Assembly (NCBI GenBank): GCA_907163345.1
Contig: CAJQUN010000020.1
Span: 5,577,722-5,641,721, forward strand
Direction: 5' to 3'
Origin: Haberlea rhodopensis
Taxonomy: Eukaryota; Streptophyta; Magnoliopsida; Lamiales; Gesneriaceae
Length of the DNA: 64,000 nt
A program made the translations under genes and the position numbers. The notes under the pieces were generated by a model, which searched no databases, was not told the origin of the DNA, and saw only the letters and a program-made list of their open reading frames with translations. Below, piece by piece: positions 54,591 through 64,000 of the stretch (position 1 is the first letter of the stretch; the number at the start of each line of letters is the position of its first letter).

Positions 54591-57500
54591 TTGTCACCTC
54601 GGCCTTCATTGCCAAACCCATTAATCCCTCCTTCCCACAGTGACTCCGACGTGACTTCCGAAGTCAACTCTGCACTCACTTCGGAGAAAACTCCGATTAC
54701 TCCACCGATCAGTGACCTTCAACACATCCAGACAATCCATCGATTAACTGGCCAAAACTATTTAAAATGGTCCTAGTTTGTCCCCACTTATTTGAAGGGA
54801 AAGGGAAAAATAAGTCATCAGCTCGGAACAGGACCACCGCGCAGTGATGCTCAATTCGATGCGTGGGACGAAGAGGATTCTGTGATCATGTCCTGGTTAT
54901 GGAGTTCTATGAGTCCTAATATTAGCGATACATGCATGTTTTTGTCCACAACCAAGAAAATATGGGATGCTATTCGCCAAACATACTCAAAGGCCGGTGA
55001 GGCGGCACAAATATAGGAGATAAAAACCAAGACTGGAGCCACAAAACAAGGCACCAAATCAGACACAGAATACACCAACATTCTGCAAAATTTATGGCAA
55101 GAATTGGACCATTATTCGTTGCATTGAGATGAAGTGTGCGCCGGATGCAGCAATCCTGGAAGATTTTGTTGAACGGGATCGAATCTATGACTTCCTTGCT
55201 GGCCTTAATATGGCGTTTGATCAAGTGAGAGTTCAGATTCTCGGGAAGGTCGAGGTACCATCTTTAAATGAGACTATTTCATTGATACGTGTCGAAGAAA
55301 GCCGACGAGGCGTTATGCTTGAACCACAACCCATAGATGGGTCTGCTATGATAACAAGAAGAGATAGCCCATCACCAATGCTGCCAGCCAATGGCCATCA
55401 CGATACATCTCGTTCTGAGGGCCGAGGACACGACAATAGAGAGAATCTCTGGTGTACCTACTGCAAAAAATCGAGACAAATGCTGGAAGTTACATGGCAA
55501 GCCGCCCAGCCAAGATTGGGTCATAAGGGCGGACCTCTCAAACCTAAAGGTCAGGCTTACCTCAGTGGTCAATCCACGGAGTAGATCCACCCAGACTGAT
55601 TTCAACAAAGAAGAAATCGATAAGCTACGGAGCCTTTTAAAGCTCCCTGGAATCACCTGCTGACGCCTGCTCTCTCGCCCTTTTAGGTGAGTTCTCGTCT
55701 TCTCATGGGTTATATGTCTCAGATAATGTTATTAAGGAATTATGGGTGATTGGTTCTGGAGCTACAGACCATATGACCAATTCCCCACTACATTTATGCA
55801 CCTATACTCCTTGTCCAAGTAATAGGAAAATAACAGTGGCCAATGGTTCCTTCCTCACAGTTGCCGGTATTGGCAATATCCAACTCAGTCCACACATCAT
55901 CCTACAACATGTCTTACACGTCCCGAAACTTTCCACCAACTTACTATCCATACATAATCTTACACATGACATGCACTGTAATGCTATTTTTCTACCTTCA
56001 CGATGTATATTTCAGGACCAGGTTTCAGGGAAGAGGATTTGACTTGCTAAGGAGAAGGATGGACTCTACTACTTTGAAGAACCTCACGCCTCTACCTTTG
56101 TCACTACTCAATATCATTTTCGATTAGGACATCCATCATTTATCACTTTGAAAACTATGTTTCCATCTTTTATTAAAAGAATTAGTACTGATATTTTTCA
56201 TTGTGATGTTTGTGAGTTGGCTAAACATAAAGTGTCTATTTTCCAATTAGAGAAGCTCGGTTCCTTTCTTCTTTATACATAGTATGTTTGGGGACCTTCC
56301 AAGATCCCAAATTTATCTGGCTCCCGCTGGTTTGTCTCTTTTATTGATGATTGCACTAGAGTTTCTTGGATTTTCCTTCTTAAACAGAAATCTGATGTAG
56401 GTACTGTGCTACAGACCTTTCATAAAATGATTCAAAACCAATTTGGGGTTAAAATTAAAAGACTTCTTACAGATAATGCGAGAGATTATTTTAATCACAC
56501 CCTTTTCCCATATTTTCAAAACAAAGGGATTATCCATGAATCGCCGTGTGTTCACAAGCCTCAACAAAATGGGGTCGTTGAATGGAAAAATGGTCATTTG
56601 TTAGCTACAACTCGAGCCCTCTTATTTCATCAACATCCCGAAACACTATTGGGGCGAGGCCCTACTCACTGCCGCTCACATCATCAACCGACTACCTTCT
56701 CATGTGTTGGGATTCCACTCTCCAATGGATATCCTTTCTAGTTATTATCCAGTGGTCAAAACCACTAATAAGCTGACCCCTCGCGTCTTTGGGTGCATTG
56801 CCTTTGTGTACATTCACAACAATCATAGGGGAAAAGTAGATCCAAGGGCTATTAAATGTGTTTTTATCGGCTACTCCTCTACTCAAAAAGGCTGCAAGTG
56901 CTATCATCCAGTCTCTATCGATGTTACTTTTCATGAGCAAACCTCTTATTTCCCTCAAACTTATCTTCAGGGGGAGCCTTTAGTTGAAGATAAGGATATA
57001 CACTTGGAACCTGATTTTTTCGAGTTACCAGCCTCTTCACATCAAGCCATTCCAACCTCTCCAGCCCTTCCCGTGACAGAAAACAATGCGCCCCCTTGAC
57101 CCCAAGTTGTTCTCACAGGTATACTCAAGAAGACATTTGAATCCTAATTCGGTGCAAGTCCAAGACTCCACTTCTATTCTTGAGAATGAAGTTAATGCCA
57201 TTTCGGAAACTCCTAATCCATCCAGCAGTAATCATGATGTTCCTATTGCCATCAGGAAAGGTACAAGAGAATGCACTAAACATCCATTATATCCTATAGC
57301 AAATTTTGTGTCTTTTAAAAAATTCTCACCATCCACAAAAGCTTTCTTGTTAGCTTGAACAATATTCAAATTCCTAATACTTTATCTAAGGCATCATCGA
57401 ATGAGAATTGGAGAAATGCCATGATAGAAGAAATGCAGGCTTTGGAGAAGAATCAAACTTGGGAAACTGTTGAGCTCCCATTCGGAAAAAAGCCGTAGGA

Positions 57501-58880
57501 TGCAAGTGGGTGTTTACATTGAAGTACAAGTCAGATGGATCTCTCGAACGGTACAAAGCTAGACTCGTAGCAAAGGGGTAAACACAAACCTACGGGGTTG
57601 ACTATCAGGAAACATTTGCTCCAGTTGCAAAAATGAATACAGTAAGAATTTTACTGGCACTTGCAACCAACTTCAATTGGCATTTGGAACAATTAGATGT
57701 AAAAAATGCCTTTCTCCATGGCGATCTAGAGGAGGAAATATGCATGGAGGTTCCTCTAGGATTCATTGAAAAGTTGAAAAATAAAGTATGTAGATTAAAA
57801 AAGACACTTTATGGGATTAAACAGTCACCTAGGGCCTGGTTTGAGAGATTTGCTAAGGTGATGCTTGCAACTGGATACAAACAAAGCCAAGGAGATCACA
57901 CCCTCTTCATTAAACATTCGAACTCAGGGGGAGTCACTATCTTACTTGTATATGTGGACGACATAATATTGACTGGAAATGATGAGGCATAGAAGAAGAC
58001 ATTGAGAAGCTGTTTGGCCAAAGAATTTGAGATAAAAGAGCTTGGACGATTGAAGTACTTTCTGGGAATCGAAGTGGCACACTCAAAGGAAGGTATATTC
58101 ATTTCACAACAGAAATATTGAATTGATCTCTTGAGAGAAACCGGAAAATCTGCTTGTAAACCAGCTATCACACCGATTGATCAGAATCATAAGCTTGGGG
58201 AAGCAAGTGAAGATCCAACCGTAGATAAAGAAATGTATCAAAGGCTGGTAGGGAAACTTATATACCTTGCTCACACACTACCGGATATTGCTAATGCAGT
58301 AAGCATAGTCAGCCAGTTCATGCACAGCTCGAGAGAAGTTCACCTCCAAGCAGTCTACAGAATTTTACATTACTTGAAGGCCAATTATTGCAAAGGTATT
58401 TTATACAAAAGAAATACAGGAGTGGTCCCCGAGGCATATACTGATTCAGACTATGCAAGTTCGATTACTGACCGACGGTCTACTACTGGTTATTACACTT
58501 TTCTTGGAGGCAATCTTATTACTTGGAGAAGTAAAAAACAGAATGTGGTAGCCAGATCAAGTGCAGAAACAAAATTCAGAGCAATGGCTCAAGGAGTGTG
58601 CACTATTATGGATCAAAATAATTTTAGAAGACCTTCGAATCAGGTGGAAAGGACCAGTGAGATTGTACTGTGATAACAAATCGGCCATTAGTATGCTCAT
58701 AATCCTGTTCAACACGACCGAACAAAACATATTGAAGTAGACAGACATTTCATAAAGGAGAAGTTGGATAGTGGAATAATATGCACCCAGTATGTTCCAA
58801 CCGAAAGCCAACTCGCCGACGTACTTACAAAGGTGCGTAGTGGTGCAAAATTTCAAGAACTTGTTTCCAAGATGGGAATG
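54591..58880 (+). pseudogene. Copia gag-pol polyprotein, multiply broken
   Basis: Gag 54591-55650: LTGQNYLKWS, then FDAWDEEDSVIMSWLW, then GLNMAFDQVRVQILGK, with stops at 54774 and 55014 and a frameshift near 55120. Protease near 55750 reads GSGATDHMTNS, where D-S-G would be usual, so the catalytic Asp is lost. Integrase pieces 56280-56740 (TDNARDYFNH, then HKPQQNGVVEWKNG) and the spacer to 57360. RT 57633-57992: LDVKNAFLHGDLEEEI, KTLYGIKQSPRAWFERF and the catalytic YVDDII, then a stop. RNase H 58131-58673: YTDSDYASSITDRRSTTG, then ARSSAETKFRAMA. Roughly a dozen lesions; inactive. Confidence 0.9.
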
Positions 58881-58912
58881 CAAGATTTCTTATCCACCAG
58901 TTTGAGGGGGAG

Positions 58913-60075
58913 TGTTGGAAACTGAATCAAGGATCAAAGATTTGATTTGATAGGATTTGGAATTTGAATATGAAGATTACAAGAATCTTGAGAATATATT
59001 TGTAGAGATAATATGTCCTTGTCTGAGGGTGTGTTCTGCTCGAAGGATAATGGAATGATTGGTATATAATCATTTTTCATCCCGTGGTCTCGAGTATTGT
59101 GTTAACACCAAAGCCCGAGAATTCCACTTGAAGCCCGCGCTGTAGATATTATCGCCCACTTAATTTATCACTTGTGAGGGGATCATGTAGCATATTTGCG
59201 TAGTACAACTGATGTTTATGGTTAATTACCATTATACCCCTATTAATAAATGAATTATAGAAACAAATTCTTGCTTAAAATTTCTTTCAAATAATAATAC
59301 CTAATAGGGAAAAATGAATAAATCATATAAACATTTTTTTAAACATAATAATTGTAAGAACCCGTTACTAATTAATTCGGATCAACTATAATTATTCAAA
59401 ACCTGTATGATTAATTAGTTAAGCATTTGGATAATTTAATTGGCAAAGGAAATATCAATATAAATTATCAACAAATAGTAAAATCGGAATTGAATGAAAT
59501 AATAGTGGAAAAAGTAGTGGAATTTTGAGTAAAACAGATTTTTGAAAAATATAGACTACGAATTAAGTTGTTCCAGACTACAACAACACAAACAATTGGT
59601 CACAAACAACAATTTAAACAATTTATGTGCATGTGCATGACCACATGGCACATAGATTTTACATTGCACAAAAGCTGCCCATAATTATTGATAATATTAT
59701 AATTTTTAGGAAAATAATAATTATTGATGTTATTTTAAAAATAATAATATGTTTGGAAAATGATTTCATTTCATAAATGCATATTTGTAAAATTTAAAAA
59801 AAGAAAATAATTGTGAGGGTATTTTGGTCATTACAAGAAAATTCACAAAATTAATCCAACATTTTAACCATACCGAACACCATATAATTTATCACACTAA
59901 ATTATTTATCCTTAGTTATCATCTACTTATCATTCTAATTACTCATCATTCGCTTATCCTTTCACGTACCAACCGCACCCTTAGAAGATAACATAATCAG
60001 TTAGGGAACTTGTGTATAAATTGATGTACAACCCTATGTAAAATTATTATTGGGAATATATTCTAAAATTCCACA
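58913..60075 (+). repeat. 3' LTR of the copia element, enlarged by a MITE
   Basis: Matches 54353-54558 in two pieces, 58913-59023 and 59984-60075. The piece between is the MITE described separately. Confidence 0.9.
59027..59980. mobile_element. MITE-like element (PIF/Harbinger-like ends) in the copia 3' LTR
   Basis: Bounded by GGGTGTGTTCTGCTCGAAGG on the left and, reverse-complemented, GGGTGCGGTTGGTACGTGAA on the right. AAGGATAA and GAATGAT follow on both sides. Flanking triplets are TGA and TTA, compatible with a TNA target duplication. There is no transposase. A relative lies at about 61318-61725. Confidence 0.7.
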
Positions 60076-60080
60076 GATGA

Positions 60081-61300
60081 TGATGAGAAGTTCCCTCTTG
60101 TAGCCCAAGGTTTTTCATTTAAATCCCCTAAATCATGGCTTTCTCGACCTCGTTTTTCCTTATTTTGCTTTAAAAATAGGTTAAATCTAAAATTAGGTCT
60201 ACCAGCTCCCTTTTTTTGAACGTAGCTAAGCCATGCCATCTTTCCTTTTTTCAGAAATTTGTTTCTCGCGTAGCAGCCCCGAATTCTAGTACAGTTATGC
60301 ACATCTTCAATCTTCATTTGTTTTTCGAGCATAGGTACTACAATCTTCATTACAATTAAACTCGGTAAACGTATTATTTCTGGAAATCAAGCAAGTCCTT
60401 TTCTTGAATAATCGATTGTATTTATTTACCTGATGGTTTTTACCCGTCTTTATACTCGGATCTTTATCATGAACTTTTGGTTTAATTTTTAGATAATTAA
60501 CTTTTGTCCCCCCCCCCGATCAAAATCCTAGATTTACCCCTGAGAATGTCTCGGGCATTTAAAGAACATTGATAATTGGTTGAAATATTGCAAGTTGTCA
60601 CTATTTCACTGAGTTCCTATTAAATTGTTATTCACTATATCTATGCTGTCTACAAATGTAATGATTCTTTGCTATGAAGAGTTCTCCGTTGAAAAAAAAA
60701 AAAAAAAGTTCTCCGTTCTCTTTCTTTTTAGTCGAGTTTTATTCTACTTACATCATATCACTAATTTGTATATTTTTATAAATGCTCGTCTGTTGGAGTT
60801 GATCACTTGTTCTTTTTCCTGTCATGGTGATGCAGGTAACCCTGTTGGAAGGCTTCTTTCAAATAAAAATGATATGCCATGCTCAAGGTCCATAGACTTT
60901 CATGTTAACTACTTGTAGTTGTATTTTATTGTGTTTATTGCTTCGCACCCACTCTTATTACGTGGTAATGTTATTTGGTGACCGAACATGTTCTTATGAT
61001 AATGCCTGAAACATTCCAAATTTCTTTCAGCTTTCTGTGTTTTACAAGATACCGTGATTTTGTCATCTACTGTCCAGGAAATTGTTTAACTTGTTAGCTT
61101 ATATGGTGAAAAGTATGGAGGATTGGTACCTTGATTCTTGGGATGGAATTATTGATTGCTCGTGATTTTCGTTTCGCAGTTATGTATGTTAGAATTCATT
61201 CATTGATAATGAAAAAAGAATCTAGTAAGTGGACATGTTGATGAACTCTACATCTATGCTGTGGTAGGAGCTTCATCATCTAATGTTTGGTTCAGCTATG
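60081..61300. other. Stretch without an identified gene
   Basis: It contains a minus-strand 95-codon ORF (60350-60063) of unusual basic composition that I cannot assign, a C9 run near 60511, and an A run at 60692. A possible acceptor-like TGATGCAG at 60830 is followed by a short open stretch, but I found no coherent gene. Confidence 0.35.
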
Positions 61301-61317
61301 TTTTATCACGAGGGCCC

Positions 61318-61725
61318 GATGGCCCAGGTAAAGCTCGCACTGTACATATTATTTGTACATATACCTCTTACATGATGTGATAAGGAATGATAGTGATTCT
61401 TTATTACCATCATACCTCCACAATCAAAGAGCAATACCTTCCTTGTAATTAATATTTCTCCTTAAAAAAATAAGGGGTATGTTAGTTATTATGAGATTAA
61501 TTTTTAATTTAAAATTATAATTTAATGTAAAAAAAGAATTAGGAAAAAACGATTGAGAGGTTAATTTGGTCAATATGAGAAAAAAATAATATATACCATA
61601 TATTATCACATACTTCAAAACATTTATTACTTAGCATACTTTACTAATCATACAAACCAAACAAAATATATGTTATCAATAATCTATCCATTATTTATCC
61701 TTTCTTTGTACCAAGCACACCGTGT
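61318..61725. mobile_element. MITE related to the one at 59027-59980
   Basis: The left part has GGTAAAGCTCGCACTGTACATATTATT, comparable in two shorter blocks with AAGCCCGCGCTGTAGATATTAT at 59130. The right part has TTATCCTTTCTTTGTACCAA and GCACACC, like TTATCCTTTCACGTACCAAC and GCACCC at 59955. The interior is AT-rich with no ORF of note. Confidence 0.55.
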
Positions 61726-62223
61726 ATACCATTTATCAAGAGCAGTCCTAGAAAATGTGTCGACGGACCCTACTCTTTAGATTAAGTTTCGGGGTCGTGG
61801 AGAGGTTGTGATCGCCTACCCGTTGGGTTCTCCCGCATAAGCAGGACCGTATCTATGAATCTCCACAAGACTCTAACTAATCCAGAACCTTACTAGTGGT
61901 TGTACGTGGTCTGCATTAAGTAACCATTCAGCCATTGTCTAACAAAATGATTCAAAGAACGCGATCTCTTTTTGAATTAACGGAAGACACGAAAACGGTG
62001 AGGTGTATAGAAGCACAGACAGAGTCCCTTTATATCCTTTTATTTTAATCGAATTTAGAATTATTTTGAAACTTTACATATGGAATCCTCCTCTATACCC
62101 TTTTATTTTGAAGCGAATATGTAGTTATTTTTAAAAATCTATATCAAAATTGATTTTATGACATTTCTTTTAATAAATAAAAAAGTATATAGAGCTTCGT
62201 ATTACTACTAGTATTAGAAACAC
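61726..62223. other. Intergenic, no gene seen
   Basis: 61790-61930 has higher GC than its surroundings (GTTGGGTTCTCCCGCATAAG near 61825) and may be a remnant of a transcribed or repeated sequence, but I cannot identify it. Confidence 0.35.
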
Positions 62224-63045
62224 TTCGTCGTTTTTGTCCTTTTCATCTGGTGCACCGTTGCTCATCCCTTGGTTCATCCGTCGCGTTCCAATAAACTCCC
62301 TAACGGCGCTTCTCTGTACTCCGTGTGGTGGCTTTTCCAAGCTTCGTCACCTCTTTCTCTGAACATTGTTGTGGTATCCGATCGGTTTTCTTCCCTGCTC
62401 TTTCTGGTTCCGACTGTCAATAGTTTTCCTCCAATTTCACGGCCACGCTTTTCTCCGCTGATGGTACACTCTTGGGTTAAGATGTGTCTTCTTTTCATCT
62501 TCACTTTGGTAGCTGTACGGGTTCTTGTGCTCTTCAAGATCCGGTTGGTAAGGGCAGGTCCGTTCGCAAGCGGAGACGAGGCGCGTCCATGGTGTTTTTT
62601 GCGGTGGCTATATTATGGTGTTGGGCGTTTGCCAGCGATGGCCATCCCTTGGACTTACTAGTAATATTGCAGTGCTTGGTGTTCTTTACTGGAAATATTG
62701 GGTTTGAAGGACTTCTTATGACGAGATTCTAGTGCATTGATGCTTGATTTGGTTATGAGAGCTTGTGTTCTTGTCCGTCCCTGCCTGAAGGTGTCTCCCG
62801 ACCAACTTTATTTTTACCTTCACACTTTAAAAAGAGCAGTTGCATCTCTTGCCGATCTGGGTAAAATTCATAATTTGGCTGTAGCGTCCGTTTTTACTAG
62901 TCAAATGCCACTTAATATCTCTGTTACTTTATGTTTATTCGGCCACAGCCTTCATGCTTCTTCTATTTATAGGATGAAGATGCATTTTCATCAAAGAACA
63001 CAATCATTCATTAATGGTGCATTGAAACTTCACAACCATTTGTAA
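62224..63045 (+). other. Overlapping ORFs, possibly remnants of an unknown gene
   Basis: Relatively GC-rich and free of long AT runs. Open frames run at 62269-62661, 62484-62732 and 62737-63045. The last contains ASLADLGKIHNLAV, faintly like a pentatricopeptide-repeat segment, but the 35-residue period is not visible. I would not assign a function. It could be a decayed PPR gene or chance. Confidence 0.25.
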
Positions 63046-63393
63046 TAGTTCCATTGAAAGGTTACAACCATTCGTAAATCGTTTGTTTTGGTTGTTGTGG
63101 CTACTGTTTAGGATGGCTTGTTGTCACCATTATAATTGTTCTTGTCTAATATAATGGCTTTATGCAGTAAAAAAAACGCGACTTTAAGCTACATTTATGT
63201 AGGATCAAGTGTAAAGTGAAGTAAACGCATAACGATTAGCTCAAAGCAAAATAAAGATGACAAATCAACGCAAGAATAATGGTTTTAGTTTTTACCTTAT
63301 TCTGATTATAGTCATCACTCCTATGATGCACGGAAGCTCCTAAAAATTCTTCGATAAATATCAGACATTTTTAGGACACCGACAATCCTCGGA

Positions 63394-63667
63394 CACGCTA
63401 TGTGGCGTGTCCTCAATTTTTTTTAAAAAAATAAAATCGGAACCACTCCCCTCAAAATCGGACACCCATGTCAGATACGGTCGATGAGCTTGTCCGACAC
63501 AGAAATGACACTTTTTGGGAGTACAATTAACACGCTATGTGGCATGTCCTCAATTTAAAAATTAAATAAAATCGGACATCATTCCCCTCAAAATCGGACA
63601 TCCATGTCGGATACGGCCAATGAGCTTGTCCGACACAGAAATGACACTTTTTGGGAGTACAAATTGA
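63394..63667. repeat. 137-bp tandem duplication with hairpin start
   Basis: Units at 63394-63530 and 63531-63667 share CACGCTATGTGGC, TCCCCTCAAAATCGGACA, GATGAGCTTGTCCGACACAG-like text and GACACTTTTTGGGAGTAC. The first unit starts inside a dyad GGACACGC/GCGTGTCC. A related phrase is at 41050-41130. Confidence 0.85.
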
Positions 63668-64000
63668 GCTCGAATTTATATCAAGTTCGATCATAAAACA
63701 ATAATTTTTTTAAAAATGGCGAACTTCAACTCATATCATTTCCTTTTTCTAAAAAGGTTTTAAATAGAGCCTGCTAGATTGCACTGGATACCGTATATAG
63801 ATCTGTGAGCTCAGAAACAACGCTCCATGTACTTGAGATCCGACCAGGCGTAAAAAAATTATAGTATAAATTTATAATAGACCTAAGAGAAGATATATAC
63901 TACACTGAGTTCTCAGCGTTTTAATTGACTAAATCAGCTCCACTAACATATCTAGCAACAAACGATATGAATCGAAATGGAGCACCAATCAAAGGAGCGT
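63668..64000. other. Window end, nothing identified
   Basis: AT-rich sequence without a recognisable gene or repeat. Confidence 0.4.

Larger units (their letters stand above)
54353..60075 (+). mobile_element. Ty1/copia element with a MITE in its 3' LTR
   Basis: The 5' LTR is 54353 to about 54558; the 3' LTR is 58913-60075, including a 954-base insertion. The LTRs begin TGTTGGAAACT and the 3' one ends TTCCACA. The target duplication is GATGA (54348-54352 and 60076-60080). The purine tract GAGGGGGAG lies just before the 3' LTR. It has gag, protease, integrase, RT and RNase H in copia order, with many breaks. The LTRs are short (about 205 bases) and differ at only a few positions, so the age is moderate. 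Confidence 0.93.

Noticed and set aside
60063..60350. 95-codon minus-strand ORF, considered as an organellar insertion
   Set aside because: Basic composition but no organellar protein I recognise; it begins within the copia target site and lacks supporting features.

Overview
This is a stretch of plant nuclear DNA, most likely from a eudicot. Three lines of evidence support this. The host genes have short exons with GT/AG introns and encode plant proteins (PLATZ zinc protein, NSI/SNAT-type plastid acetyltransferase, MWFE subunit of complex I, and a plant-specific coiled-coil protein). The intergenic DNA is AT-rich. At least two thirds of the window is nested transposable elements of plant families: Ty3/gypsy, Ty1/copia, hAT, Mutator, SINE and MITEs. 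The species cannot be named from the sequence.

Layout: 1-2.6 kb holds LTR remnants. 3.5-9.0 kb is a dead PLATZ gene split by a gag-only copia element (3662-7721, target duplication AAACC) with a tRNA-derived SINE in its last intron. 10.1-12.7 kb is a five-exon coiled-coil gene whose start codon is out of frame by one base. 13.4-37.2 kb is one minus-strand Tat-type gypsy element. It carries an antisense ORF with its own TATA box and a 97-bp tandem repeat. Its pol region is occupied by two inward-facing gypsy elements that form a giant inverted repeat (17.7-31.9 kb), one arm of which holds a complete non-autonomous LTR element (25.0-29.6 kb). A hAT transposon sits exactly on its gag start codon (33.97-36.6 kb). 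37.4-39.8 kb is an apparently intact eight-exon NSI/SNAT-like acetyltransferase gene.

41649-52522 is a 10.9-kb Mutator-like element with a 9-bp target duplication (AACAATAAA). It carries a MuDR transposase on the plus strand and a Ulp1-protease-like gene on the minus strand, so it is of Kaonashi (KI-MULE) type. Nearly all its non-coding DNA, its transposase intron and even part of the transposase coding sequence are built from about 30 copies of a roughly 32-bp near-perfect palindrome with arms like CTATCGGTGCATGT. I consider this the most unusual feature of the window. Each palindrome holds two inverted TGCATG (RY) motifs.

52.7-53.0 kb is the intact two-exon MWFE gene, about 200 bp from the MULE end. 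54.35-60.08 kb is a decayed copia element with a MITE in its 3' LTR. 60-64 kb has another MITE of the same kind, weak ORFs I cannot identify, and a 137-bp duplication.

The host genes do not form a pathway. What connects the window is layered transposition. The layers can be ordered by nesting, and several insertions abut or destroy host genes.
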